Part shown: positions 1-13,439 of the stretch, in pieces | Layout of the letters: each line of letters opens with the position of its first letter | Position numbering within the stretch: the first letter of the stretch is position 1 | Assembly (NCBI GenBank): GCA_963576475.1 | Contig: OY754978.1 | Span: 2,095,364-2,159,363 of the forward strand | Source: Molanna angustata | Lineage: Eukaryota > Arthropoda > Insecta > Trichoptera > Molannidae | Length of the DNA stretch: 64,000 bases | Reading direction: 5' to 3' | Notes under the pieces: model-generated | What the model was told of the DNA's origin: nothing | Databases searched by the model: none | The model's input: the letters and a program-made list of their open reading frames with translations, nothing else | Made by a program: the position numbers and the translations under genes

Positions 1-194
1 TTAAATGTATATTGGGACAATAAAAATTGAAGAATATGATGTAGATAAATGATATTAAGTATATCCGTTGCATCCCAAACATTGAAATAATACAAACCAA
101 ATAGGTAGATAATAAATAAGTGCAAAAGAAACGGACTAGGCAGAAGAAGATGTTCCGACAACGGCCTGTCATGCTGGTCGTCGGGAATACTTAC
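1..194 (-). other. Nedd4 intron 5 (left part)
   Basis: This lies downstream (minus strand) of the donor at 194. It begins GTAAGT on the minus strand. No further exon is visible before the window edge. Confidence 0.6.
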
Positions 195-373
195 ACGGAC
201 CTTCGTGGTCGCAGCTGGAACTTGGCGGGTTGGGGCTGAGGACAGCCCGGGGCTGGGGGGCCCTCCCGTGGCGCTCCGCCCAGAGTTATCTCCACCATAC
301 CCAGGAAGTCGTCCCTCGTCAGACGGTTCTCGTCAAACACCTGCAGCACTACCTTGTGCTCCGACGGCTTCAC
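195..373 (-). CDS. Nedd4: NEDD4-type E3 ubiquitin ligase, exon 5 (end of C2 domain)
   Basis: Seen: after an AG acceptor (minus 375-374) the frame reads VKPSEHKVVLQV, FDENRLTRDDFLG, then MVEITL and a Gly/Pro-rich stretch, ending LRPRRS plus the first two bases of a Val codon before GTAAGT. The exon is 179 nt and ends in phase 2. Known: FDENRLTRDDFLG is characteristic of NEDD4/NEDD4L C2 domains and carries the loop-3 acidic residues that bind calcium; LRPRRSV follows the C2 domain in insect Nedd4. The C2 domain targets this HECT ligase to membranes, where it ubiquitinates membrane proteins bound through its WW domains. Odd: the linker between the last C2 strand and LRPRRSV is unusually Gly/Pro-rich and the exon is much more GC-rich than its surroundings. 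WW and HECT exons must lie to the left of the window. Confidence 0.93.
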
Positions 374-587
374 CTGGACATTGTAACAAACACTATAGAT
401 ATCCAATATTTTATGATTAGTTATTTTAGATTGTTAATATTATTAATTTGTAAATGTATTTTAATTTTTTGTTTTTATCTTATTACATAGCAGTAACAAA
501 TTGAATCTTCTTTCATTCCCTTTCATTCCCGTCACATACAAACATACAATAATTGTTAGCAATAATTTTATTTCTTTTTTGTTAAAA

Positions 588-740
588 TGTAGGTATATTT
601 GTTGCTAAATATCTTGAGTCATTCCGCCGGGAAGAGGGGCGATTTGCACATACACCAACCAAGTAAAAATATACAAAAATACGCTCTGTGCACCCCAAAG
701 TCTGGTCTAAGATATTTGGCGACAACTATACTTATGACGT
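588..740. repeat. Palindromic dispersed repeat, copy 1
   Basis: The outer parts are inverted: 'aaatatcttgag' on the left and 'ctaagatatttggcgac' on the right, around a core with 'gggcgatttgcac'. The same core and inverted ends recur near 55420-55560, and a partial relative lies at 55983-56100. This suggests a short palindromic MITE-like family. Confidence 0.45.
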
Positions 741-1049
741 GATTGTTTCTTGACAAATAGAGCAACACAAACGTAATTTTATTTTCAATAATAAGAATTA
801 ACATGTTATAAAACGACATTTTACGTTTTTATTTTCACAATATAATATTTTTACAACAGTAATGTCAAAATATTATAAAAAACAAAATATATTTAAATAT
901 GGAATGATGAAATGTTGAAAAATGAACTATGAATTATGTGTATAGGTACCTAATATAAAAAGTATCAAAATACAATAATTAAACTTAACAAAAATAAAAC
1001 AATATTTTAATTAGAAAAGGTTAAAATGTCACATATTATTTTTCATACA

Positions 1050-1360
1050 TAAAACATTACATACATACATTACATCATGCCATGTCCGTAACGAGGTAAG
1101 CAGAGAAAATTGAACAACATATTTTTCTGTCCTAACACGCAACCATCACAACATCAACATTCATACATAGTCTCATACATCTTACATATATTTATGGTCT
1201 CATACTCATACATGTTCTACTGTTGTTCAAGCTTCTATACATTTCTCTCTTTCAGAATGTTGTGGTCACATGTTCGAACCATCCTTTTATTGGACTGCCT
1301 TGACCTCTCATTCATTCTGAAAACAATCTCAGACATTCATTCTGAAAAATCATTATAAAT
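1050..1360. repeat. SINE-like dispersed repeat (family D), degraded
   Basis: It begins with the CATACATACAT run and 'atcatgccatgtccgtaacgag', which resembles the starts at about 1674, 26290, 42160 and 46350. The rest is T-rich and diverged. Open frames here are not convincing genes. Confidence 0.3.
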
Positions 1361-1484
1361 ATAAATTGGTTTGAGAAATGTGTAGGAGGTGTTTTGCACA
1401 GCCCAAGACAGAGAGGCATTCTTCCATGTAACAGTCAAGTGACTCAATCTTACACAAGAAGAAATAATTAAAAAATATTCTTAC

Positions 1485-1523
1485 CCTAAACATAAACTCT
1501 TCATTCCATATTGGATTGAGTGT
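1485..1523 (-). CDS. Nedd4: NEDD4-type E3 ubiquitin ligase, exon 4 (39-nt microexon)
   Basis: Seen: minus strand TTTTCAG, then 39 nt encoding TLNPIWNEEFMFR, then GTAAG. Both junctions are phase 0. Exon 3 ends at TKTKKK and exon 5 begins VKPSEHK, so this exon supplies exactly the missing strand. Known: the TLNPxWNEEFxFR strand is strongly conserved in NEDD4 C2 domains. It is too short for ordinary open-frame searches and was found by looking for the missing protein segment. Confidence 0.92.
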
Positions 1524-1661
1524 CTGAAAATAAGATAAAATAAGGTTGTTTTTAGTTCATTCTAAAATCAATTAAATAACATAACAAAATATCTTATCAA
1601 GTAAATGAGTCAGTGGCACAGTGGATACTGCACTCAACAAAATCATTCAAATCCCGCCTTA

Positions 1662-1930
1662 ACTTAAGTTTTTTTACATACATACATAGCATCATGATAT
1701 ATCCAACAATGTGGGGTAACCAGCAACAGGTGTGTGCATTATCTTATAAAAGGAGGCATAACACATACATGTATGCTCACACACCAGCCTCATCTCACCT
1801 AAAAGGCACAACATGGCTATATTTTCCAACTTACCAGTGTTTTCAACCCAAATACATGAGAAATGAATTTAAATAAATTTCTCCTCTGCTGGGGATCGAA
1901 CTCTGGACGCCCGCACAGTAGCCAAACGGA
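1662..1930 (-). repeat. SINE-like family D copy joined to tRNA-derived SINE E fragment
   Basis: At 1674-1815 the tract 'acatacatacatagcatcat' is followed by 'caatgtggggtaaccagcaa', as at 42160-42300. At about 1850-1920 the text 'ctcctctgctggggatcgaa' and 'cgcccgcaca' repeats the tRNA-like head of the SINE at 23188-23362, including a box B complement. Both are truncated. Confidence 0.5.
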
Positions 1931-2029
1931 ATTATATACATTATAGCAGTACATCTCAAATTTTAATTAACATGGCAATAAACTCGCCACTTGCGCAGGG
2001 TGCAATTAAGTGTATATTATTATTATTAT

Positions 2030-2300
2030 TAATGTATATATATTTTTTATAGAAAATTTAATTATTTAACTGTGGTGTTTTGGTGTTTTTCGATATATCC
2101 ATACTTTTTGGAAATATAGGCAAATAAAAAAACATTGAGAACCTCTGGAAATTTTTCTTAAAAAATAGGTTGAGAAATTGTATTAGTCTATATTTATACA
2201 AATTTTCAGTGTTCTAGAATATATGGTTTTTGACACAAGTGGATATATAAAAATTAATCAAATGTTGATAACCCCTGACTGGAACAAAAATTCAAATGAC
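2030..2300 (-). mobile_element. Relic of Helentron-like family (internal fragment)
   Basis: Diverged copies of internal blocks of the elements at 27456-31609 occur in the same order, including 'tttttatagaaaatttaatt', 'ggaaatataggca', 'ttttcagtgttctag' and 'gttgataacccctgactg'. Neither terminus is present. Confidence 0.6.
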
Positions 2301-3124
2301 AGTTGAACTCATAGAATTATAATGTAACAGAAGCCGCGTCTAGTACAAATTTCGAATTCAAATGTATGCCAAGTTTTTTTTACATGTGTGTGTGAGGCGG
2401 TAGATCGGTTGGTCTACGTTTTATGTAGGTGTGCGTGTCGGTAGGTGTACGTATACAAGAAATTCTTCTGTTACCTCTTAGTTTTAGTTGGCATACATTC
2501 ATTGCGCTGACTAGATATCTGTATCATATATAATCTAAGGTTGAACTACTAAGATGTGAAATAAATATTTTAATAAATTGGATAAATAATGTAAATTATT
2601 TACTATTTTTCTTCAAATTTATAATGAAGTCAAGATTCGCGATATTATTGACTGCAAGATTTTTGTCAGGACTGGGGGGCGGTGGGGAGGGGGTTATTTG
2701 TTATGAATCCTTCAATTCAACTATGTGGTTGTGTTATTAATATTTTAATAACTTGGACTACGATAAAGTTTCAAAGCATATTATAAACTGCTGTACATGT
2801 GAACCATAATTTATGTCTTTTGGAATGTAAAATTTGGGTTTTCGAGGAATTAGAAAACCTGTCAGCCATCAATTTTCTTCGAGGATGTAATAGTTTGAAC
2901 TTTTGGGAGTATTAAAAAAAAGAAAAAAAACTTTGGTTAGTGGAGAGCCTTTTTTAGAAAATGTATTTTAAAATTTTAAGTTTTTTCGTAAAAAAAAAAA
3001 ACATAAATTACAAGTTTGATGTAATCTATGCTGCGATATAACAATATATAAGTTGCAAAATATAGTTCTTCCTTATTTTACAAAATAAAAGTGAAAAAAT
3101 TATTGTGATATGATAACTAAACTT
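2300..3124. other. Non-coding AT-rich stretch
   Basis: No gene is seen. A G-rich tract ('ggggggcggtggggaggggg', near 2676) and a weak inverted pair around 'aatgtatgccaa' / 'ttggcatacatt' are the only visible structure. Confidence 0.4.
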
Positions 3125-4294
3125 ACTCTCCACACTATGGAATAGTGGAGAGTCATGATTTCACAATTTTTAAGCATATTTTATTACATCAATTTCTCAA
3201 CGAGTATCATGTAGAGAGTGCACACTGTGAGTTTCGTCGTGATGTGATTGTAAGTATGGCGTATGGAATTATTTTTTTACTTATAGCCCAAACTATAAGT
3301 CCGATCGACTTCATATTTACATCATATGTGTAAAGTGCATACCTAAAGCTTATTAGTTTTCCATAGACAACTTTTAACTTCTTCTCTATGATTTCATCAT
3401 TTACGTTGTTTTTTTTTGTGTCCTCTCTACAGCCTAAACTATAAGTCCGATTGACTTCATATTGATATCATATATGTAAAGTCCATAAACTGATTCAAGG
3501 GATATGAGTGAGGGGGAAGACAGCCCCATTTGACTTCATATTAACATCATATGTGTAAAGTGCATAGACCTATAGCTGATTAGTTTTCCATAGATATCCG
3601 TTAATGTCTTCTCTATAATTTCATCTGTCCAATTTTTAAAAATGCTCTCACGGTCTGGAAAACTGCGTTTTTTTGTATAATGTTTGAAATTTCGACACAA
3701 CTAAAATACACTCATCAAAAATGCATTCAAGGATTATCAAAATTAAAAAAAAATCCATGGTTTGCCATATCAATGTGAAATAAATGTCATATTTGTATGA
3801 AAAATGTATATAACAGAAATAAAATAGCTTCTGTAAGGGAAAATTGAGTGATCAACTTCATATTGATATTGTATGTGTCTCTATAGACAAGTGTATTTTT
3901 TATTCTCCACTTTTATCTTCGTCAAGGAGTAGGCAGTGATAACCGAACATTGCATTTTTCTATCTTGACACATTCATCGCCTCATCAACATTGATACACT
4001 GTCTCATACATGCTCATCTTGCTAGTAATGCAATTTTACTTAAAATTTCTCAACAGGTATCATGTAGAAAATACATACTATGAGTATCGTGACAATGTTA
4101 TTGTGTGTATGGTGTATTGTGAAAACTTTTGTCCTGTGGGAATCTTATATTTGTTTAAGAATCTAATAGAAATTTACTTCATAAAAATGCATTTAGAGAT
4201 GTCAACATTTCAAGAAGAAAAAATAAACGCTTACTATGGTGTAGATAGTTTAGTGTTGGCCACAAACCGCTCGTTTCTGGAAGAGTTGATTACC
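3125..4294 (+). repeat. Dispersed repeat H, copy 1
   Basis: It starts with a hairpin-forming end (CTCTCCACACTATGGAATAG and its complement GTGGAGAG). It contains a direct repeat of the 'tttctcaac..tatcatgtag' block (about 3190 and 4050), and 'gactcttatagt'-like blocks read 'aagtccgatcgacttcatat'. An inverted copy with the same block order lies at about 39620-41300. The small open frames at 3145-3333 and 4010-4366 fall on these repeated blocks and resemble each other, so I treat them as repeat-derived, not genes. Confidence 0.6.
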
Positions 4295-7200
4295 CAAACT
4301 ACTTATAATAAGAAATGGTATGAAATACAAGTAAGCATGTTGCATATTGTGATAATAAACAAGTAAGTATTATTCATTATAGTTGGAGGTAAGATATAAT
4401 ACCTATATGTAATATTATAATATGAATCACAAACTACTTATAATAAGAAATGGTATGAAATACAAGTAAGCATGTTGCATATTGTGATAATAAACAAGTA
4501 AGTATTATTCATTATAGTTGGAGGTAAGATATAATACCTATATGTAATATTATAATATGAATCACAAACTACTTATAATAAGAAATGGTATGAAATACAA
4601 GTAAGCATGTTGCATATTGTGATAATAAACAAGTAAGTATTATTCATTATAGTTGGAGGTAAGATATAATACCTATATGTAATATTATAATATGAATCAC
4701 AAACTACTTATAATAAGAAATGGTATGAAATACAAGTAAGCATGTTGCATATTGTGATAATAAACAAGTAAGTATTATTCATTATAGTTGGAGGTAAGAT
4801 ATAATACCTATATGTAATATTATAATATGAATCACAAACTACTTATAATAAGAAATGGTATGAAATACAAGTAAGCATGTTGCATATTGTGATAATAAAC
4901 AAGTAAGTATTATTCATTATAGTTGGAGGTAAGATATAATACCTATATGTAATATTATAATATGAATCACAAACTACTTATAATAAGAAATGGTATGAAA
5001 TACAAGTAAGCATGTTGCATATTGTGATAATAAACAAGTAAGTATTATTCATTATAGTTGGAGGTAAGATATAATACCTATATGTAATATTATAATATGA
5101 ATCACAAACTACTTATAATAAGAAATGGTATGAAATACAAGTAAGCAAGCATGTTGCATATTGTGATAATAAACAAGTAAGTATTATTCATTATAGTTGG
5201 AGGTAAGATATAATACCTATATATAATATTATAATATGAATCACAAACTACTTATAATAAGAAATGGTATGAAATACAAGTAAGCAAGCATGTTGCATAT
5301 TGTGATAATAAACAAGTAAGTATTATTCATTATAGTTGGAGGTAAGATATAATACCTATATGTAATATTATAATATGAATCACAAACTACTTATATTAAG
5401 AAATGGTATGAAATACAAGTAAGCAAGCATGTTGCATATTGTGATAATAAACAAGTAAGTATTATTCATTATAGTTGGAGGTAAGATATAATACCTATAT
5501 GTAATATTATAATATGAATCACAAACTACTTATAATAAGAAATGGTATGAAATACAAGTAAGCAAGCATGTTGCATATTGTGATAATAAACAAGTAAGTA
5601 TTATTCATTATAGTTGGAGGTAAGATATAATACCTATATGTAATATTATAATATGAATCACAAACTACTTATATTAAGAAATGGTATGAAATACAAGTAA
5701 GCATGTTGCATATTGTGATAATAAACAAGTAAGTATTATTCATTATAGTTGGAGGTAAGATATAATACCTATATGTAATATTATAATATGAATCACAAAC
5801 TACTTATAATAAGAAATGGTATGAAATACAAGTAAGCAAGCATGTTGCATATTGTGATAATAAACAAGTAAGTATTATTCATTATAGTTGGAGGTAAGAT
5901 ATAATACCTATATATAATATTATAATATGAATCACAAACTACTTATAATAAGAAATGGTATGAAATACAAGTAAGCAAGCATGTTGCATATTGTGATAAT
6001 AAACAAGTAAGTATTATTCATTATAGTTGGAGGTAAGATATAATACCTATATGTAATATTATAATATGAATCACAAACTACTTATATTAAGAAATGGTAT
6101 GAAATACAAGTAAGCAAGCATGTTGCATATTGTGATAATAAACAAGTAAGTATTATTCATTATAGTTGGAGGTAAGATATAATACCTATATGTAATATTA
6201 TAATATGAATCACAAACTACTTATAATAAGAAATGGTATGAAATACAAGTAAGCAAGCATGTTGCATATTGTGATAATAAACAAGTAAGTATTATTCATT
6301 ATAGTTGGAGGTAAGATATAATACCTATATGTAATATTATAATATGAATCACAAACTACTTATATTAAGAAATGGTATGAAATACAAGTAAGCATGTTGC
6401 ATATTGTGATAATAAACAAGTAAGTATTATTCATTATAGTTGGAGGTAAGATATAATACCTATATGTAATATTATAATATGAATCACAAACTACTTATAA
6501 TAAGAAATGGTATGAAATACAAGTAAGCATGTTGCATATTGTGATAATAAACAAGTAAGTATTATTCATTATAGTTGGAGGTAAGATATAATACCTATAT
6601 GTAATATTATAATATGAATCACAAACTACTTATAATAAGAAATGGTATGAAATACAAGTAAGCAAGCATGTTGCATATTGTGATAATAAACAAGTAAGTA
6701 TTATTCATTATAGTTGGAGGTAAGATATAATACCTATATGTAATATTATAATATGAATCACAAACTACTTATAATAAGAAATGGTATGAAATACAAGTAA
6801 GCATGTTGCATATTGTGATAATAAACAAGTAAGTATTATTCATTATAGTTGGACGTAAGATATAATACCTATATATAATATTATAATATGAATCACAAAC
6901 TACTTATAATAAGAAATGGTATGAAATACAAGTAAGCAAGCATGTTGCATATTGTGATAATAAACAAGTAAGTATTATTCATTATAGTTGGAGGTAAGAT
7001 ATAATACCTATATGTAATATTATAATATGAATCACAAACTACTTATAATAAGAAATGGTATGAAATACAAGTAAGCATGTTGCATATTGTGATAATAAAC
7101 AAGTAAGTATTATTCATTATAGTTGGAGGTAAGATATAATACCTATATATAATATTATAATATGAATCACAAACTACTTATAATAAGAAATGGTATGAAA

Positions 7201-10200
7201 TACAAGTAAGCAAGCATGTTGCATATTGTGATAATAAACAAGTAAGTATTATTCATTATAGTTGGAGGTAAGATAAAATACCTATATATAATATTATAAT
7301 ATGAATCACAAACTACTTATAATAAGAAATGGTATGAAATACAAGTAAGCAAGCATGTTGCATATTGTGATAATAAACAAGTAAGTATTATTCATTATAG
7401 TTGGAGGTAAGATATAATACCTATATGTAATATTATAATATGAATCACAAACTACTTATATTAAGAAATGGTATGAAATACAAGTAAGCAAGCATGTTGC
7501 ATATTGTGATAATAAACAAGTAAGTATTATTCATTATAGTTGGAGGTAAGATATAATACCTATATGTAATATTATAATATGAATCACAAACTACTTATAA
7601 TAAGAAATGGTATGAAATACAAGTAAGCAAGCATGTTGCATATTGTGATAATAAACAAGTAAGTATTATTCATTATAGTTGGAGGTAAGATATAATACCT
7701 ATATGTAATATTATAATATGAATCACAAACTACTTATATTAAGAAATGGTATGAAATACAAGTAAGCATGTTGCATATTGTGATAATAAACAAGTAAGTA
7801 TTATTCATTATAGTTGGAGGTAAGATATAATACCTATATGTAATATTATAATATGAATCACAAACTACTTATAATAAGAAATGGTATGAAATACAAGTAA
7901 GCAAGCATGTTGCATATTGTGATAATAAACAAGTAAGTATTATTCATTATAGTTGGAGGTAAGATATAATACCTATATATAATATTATAATATGAATCAC
8001 AAACTACTTATAATAAGAAATGGTATGAAATACAAGTAAGCAAGCATGTTGCATATTGTGATAATAAACAAGTAAGTATTATTCATTATAGTTGGAGGTA
8101 AGATATAATACCTATATGTAATATTATAATATGAATCACAAACTACTTATATTAAGAAATGGTATGAAATACAAGTAAGCAAGCATGTTGCATATTGTGA
8201 TAATAAACAAGTAAGTATTATTCATTATAGTTGGAGGTAAGATATAATACCTATATGTAATATTATAATATGAATCACAAACTACTTATAATAAGAAATG
8301 GTATGAAATACAAGTAAGCAAGCATGTTGCATATTGTGATAATAAACAAGTAAGTATTATTCATTATAGTTGGAGGTAAGATATAATACCTATATGTAAT
8401 ATTATAATATGAATCACAAACTACTTATATTAAGAAATGGTATGAAATACAAGTAAGCATGTTGCATATTGTGATAATAAACAAGTAAGTATTATTCATT
8501 ATAGTTGGAGGTAAGATATAATACCTATATGTAATATTATAATATGAATCACAAACTACTTATAATAAGAAATGGTATGAAATACAAGTAAGCATGTTGC
8601 ATATTGTGATAATAAACAAGTAAGTATTATTCATTATAGTTGGAGGTAAGATATAATACCTATATGTAATATTATAATATGAATCACAAACTACTTATAA
8701 TAAGAAATGGTATGAAATACAAGTAAGCAAGCATGTTGCATATTGTGATAATAAACAAGTAAGTATTATTCATTATAGTTGGAGGTAAGATATAATACCT
8801 ATATGTAATATTATAATATGAATCACAAACTACTTATAATAAGAAATGGTATGAAATACAAGTAAGCATGTTGCATATTGTGATAATAAACAAGTAAGTA
8901 TTATTCATTATAGTTGGACGTAAGATATAATACCTATATATAATATTATAATATGAATCACAAACTACTTATAATAAGAAATGGTATGAAATACAAGTAA
9001 GCAAGCATGTTGCATATTGTGATAATAAACAAGTAAGTATAATTCATTATAGTTGGAGGTAAGATATAATACCTATATGTAATATTATAATATGAATCAC
9101 AAACTACTTATAATAAGAAATGGTATGAAATACAAGTAAGCATGTTGCATATTGTGATAATAAACAAGTAAGTATTATTCATTATAGTTGGAGGTAAGAT
9201 ATAATACCTATATATAATATTATAATATGAATCACAAACTACTTATAATAAGAAATGGTATGAAATACAAGTAAGCAAGCATGTTGCATATTGTGATAAT
9301 AAACAAGTAAGTATTATTCATTATAGTTGGAGGTAAGATAAAATACCTATATGTAATATTATAATATGAATCACAAACTACTTATAATAAGAAATGGTAT
9401 GAAATACAAGTAAGCATGTTGCATATTGTGATAATAAACAAGTAAGTATTATTCATTATAGTTGGAGGTAAGATATAATACCTATATGTAATATTATAAT
9501 ATGAATCACAAACTACTTATAATAAGAAATGGTATGAAATACAAGTAAGCATGTTGCATATTGTGATAGTAAACAAGTAAGTATTATTCATTATAGTTGG
9601 AGGTAAGATATAATACCTATATGTAATATTATAATATGAATCACAAACTACTTATAATAAGAAATGGTATGAAATACAAGTAAGCATGTTGCATATTGTG
9701 ATAATAAACAAGTAAGTATTATTCATTATAGTTGGAGGTAAGATATAATACCTATATGTAATATTATAATATGAATCACAAACTACTTATAATAACAAAT
9801 GGTATGAAATACAAGTAAGCATGTTGCATATTGTGATAATAAACAAGTAAGTATTATTCATTATAGTTGGAGGTAAGATATAATACCTATATGTAATATT
9901 ATAATATGAATCACAAACTACTTATAATAAGAAATGGTATGAAATACAAGTAAGCATGTTGCATATTGTGATAATAAACAAGTAAGTATTATTCATTATA
10001 GTTGGAGGTAAGATATAATACCTATATGTAATATTATAATATGAATCACAAACTACTTATAATAAGAAATGGTATGAAATACAAGTAAGCATGTTGCATA
10101 TTGTGATAATAAACAAGTAAGTATTATTCATTATAGTTGGAGGTAAGATATAATACATATATGTAATATTATAATATGAATCACAAACTACTTATAATAA

Positions 10201-13200
10201 GAAATGGTATGAAATACAAGTAAGCATGTTGCATATTGTGATAATAAACAAGTAAGTATTATTCATTATAGTTGGAGGTAAGATATAATACATATATGTA
10301 ATATTATAATATGAATCACAAACTACTTATATTAAGAAATGGTATGAAATACAAGTAAGCATGTTGCATATTGTGATAATAAACAAGTAAGTATTATTCA
10401 TTATAGTTGGAGGTAAGATATAATACATATATGTAATATTATAATATGAATCACAAACTACTTATAATAAGAAATGGTATGAAATACAAGTAAGCAAGCA
10501 TGTTGCATATTGTGATAATAAACAAGTAAGTATTATTCATCATAGTTGGAGGTAAGATATAATACATATATGTAATATTATAATATGAATCACAAACTAC
10601 TTATAATAAGAAATGGTATGAAATACAAGTAAGCATGTTGCATATTGTGATAATAAACAAGTAAGTATTATTCATCATAGTTGGAGGTAAGATATAATAC
10701 ATATATGTAATATTATAATATGAATCACAAACTACTTATAATAAGAAATGGTATGAAATACAAGTAAGCATGTTGCATATTGTGATAATAAACAAGTAAG
10801 TATTATTCATTATAGTTGGAGGTAAGATATAATACATATATGTAATATTATAATATGAATCACAAACTACTTATAATAAGAAATGGTATGAAATACAAGT
10901 AAGCAAGCATGTTGCATATTGTGATAATAAACAAGTAAGTATTATTCATTATAGTTGGAGGTAAGATATAATACATATATGTAATATTATAATATGAATC
11001 ACAAACTACTTATAATAAGAAATGGTATGAAATACAAGTAAGCATGTTGCATATTGTGATAATAAACAAGTAAGTATTATTCATTATAGTTGGAGGTAAG
11101 ATATAATACCTATATGTAATATTATAATATGAATCACAAACTACTTATAATAAGAAATGGTATGAAATACAAGTAAGCATGTTGCATATTGTGATAATAA
11201 ACAAGTAAGTATTATTCATTATAGTTGGAGGTAAGATATAATACATATATGTAATATTATAATATGAATCACAAACTACTTATAATAAGAAATGGTATGA
11301 AATACAAGTAAGCATGTTGCATATTGTGATAATAAACAAGTAAGTATTATTCATTATAGTTGGAGGTAAGATATAATACCTATATGTAATATTATAATAT
11401 GAATCACAAACTACTTATAATAAGAAATGGTATGAAATACAAGTAAGCATGTTGCATATTGTGATAATAAACAAGTAAGTATTATTCATTATAGTTGGAG
11501 GTAAGATATAATACATATATGTAATATTATAATATGAATCACAAACTACTTATAATAAGAAATGGTATGAAATACAAGTAAGCATGTTGCATATTGTGAT
11601 AATAAACAAGTAAGTATTATTCATTATAGTTGGAGGTAAGATATAATAGCTATATGTAATATTATAATATGAATCACAAACTACTTATAATAAGAAATGG
11701 TATGAAATACAAGTAAGCATGTTGCATATTGTGATAATAAACAAGTAAGTATTATTCATTATAGTTGGAGGTAAGATATAATACATATATGTAATATTAT
11801 AATATGAATCACAAACTACTTATAATAAGAAATGGTATGAAATACAAGTAAGCATGTTGCATATTGTGATAATAAACAAGTAAGTATTATTCATTATAGT
11901 TGGAGGTAAGATATAATACATATATGTAATATTATAATATGAATCACAAACTACTTATAATAAGAAATGGTATGAAATACAAGTAAGCATGTTGCATATT
12001 GTGATAATAAACAAGTAAGTATTATTCATTATAGTTGGAGGTAAGATATAATACATATATGTAATATTATAATATGAATCACAAACTACTTATAATAAGA
12101 AATGGTATGAAATACAAGTAAGCATGTTGCATATTGTGATAATAAACAAGTAAGTATTATTCATTATAGTTGGAGGTAAGATATAATACCTATATGTAAT
12201 ATTATAATATGAATCACAAACTACTTATAATAAGAAATGGTATGAAATACAAGTAAGCATGTTGCATATTGTGATAATAAACAAGTAAGTATTATTCATT
12301 ATAGTTGGAGGTAAGATATAATACATATATGTAATATTATAATATGAATCACAAACTACTTATAATAAGAAATGGTATGAAATACAAGTAAGCATGTTGC
12401 ATATTGTGATAATAAACAAGTAAGTATTATTCATTATAGTTGGAGGTAAGATATAATACCTATATGTAATATTATAATATGAATCACAAACTACTTATAA
12501 TAAGAAATGGTATGAAATACAAGTAAGCATGTTGCATATTGTGATAATAAACAAGTAAGTATTATTCATTATAGTTGGAGGTAAGATATAATACATATAT
12601 GTAATATTATAATATGAATCACAAACTACTTATAATAAGAAATGGTATGAAATACAAGTAAGCATGTTGCATATTGTGATAATAAACAAGTAAGTATTAT
12701 TCATTATAGTTGGAGGTAAGATATAATAGCTATATGTAATATTATAATATGAATCACAAACTACTTATAATAAGAAATGGTATGAAATACAAGTAAGCAT
12801 GTTGCATATTGTGATAATAAACAAGTAAGTATTATTCATTATAGTTGGAGGTAAGATATAATACATATATGTAATATTATAATATGAATCACAAACTACT
12901 TATAATAAGAAATGGTATGAAATACAAGTAAGCATGTTGCATATTGTGATAATAAACAAGTAAGTATTATTCATTATAGTTGGAGGTAAGATATAATACA
13001 TATATGTAATATTATAATATGAATCACAAACTACTTATAATAAGAAATGGTATGAAATACAAGTAAGCATGTTGCATATTGTGATAATAAACAAGTAAGT
13101 ATTATTCATTATAGTTGGAGGTAAGATATAATACATATATGTAATATTATAATATGAATCACAAACTACTTATAATAAGAAATGGTATGAAATACAAGTA

Positions 13201-13439
13201 AGCATGTTGCATATTGTGATAATAAACAAGTAAGTATTATTCATTATAGTTGGAGGTAAGATATAATACATATATGTAATATTATAATATGAATCACAAA
13301 CTACTTATAATAAGAAATGGTATGAAATACAAGTAAGCAAGCATGTTGCATATTGTGATAATAAACAAGTAAGTATTATTCATTATAGTTGGAGGTAAGA
13401 TATAATACATATATGTAATATTATAATATGAATCACAAA
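4295..13439. repeat. Satellite array, 67 units of 135/139 bp
   Basis: The first unit starts 'caaactacttataataag' and the array ends 'aatcacaaaa' before unique sequence. Units are 135 bp, or 139 bp when an extra AAGC makes AAGCAAGC. The span from first to last unit start (9,141 bp) fits 67 units with 24 long ones, and I counted 24 AAGCAAGC sites by eye. Marker variants show higher-order repeats. 'ggacgtaag' occurs at 6851 and 8916, and 'agataaaata' at 7271 and 9336, both 2,065 bp apart (15 units). 'aatagctat' recurs 1,080 bp apart (8 units, 11.65 and 12.73 kb). The array lies within Nedd4 intron 3. Confidence 0.97.

Larger units (their letters stand above)
374..1484 (-). other. Nedd4 intron 4
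   Basis: This is a 1,111-nt intron, GT (1484-1483) to AG (375-374). It holds a palindromic repeat (about 588-740) and a SINE-like tract (about 1050-1360). Nothing else is recognised. Confidence 0.7.

Noticed and set aside
205..490. Plus-strand frames over 205-490
   Set aside because: They are antisense to Nedd4 exon 5, which has the conserved C2 motif on the minus strand.
4010..4366. 118-codon plus frame as a gene
   Set aside because: It runs through dispersed repeat H and into the first satellite unit, and resembles the 3145-3333 frame only because the repeat contains a direct duplication.
4295..13439. CRISPR-like array
   Set aside because: Units are head-to-tail without unique spacers, in a eukaryotic intron; this is a satellite.
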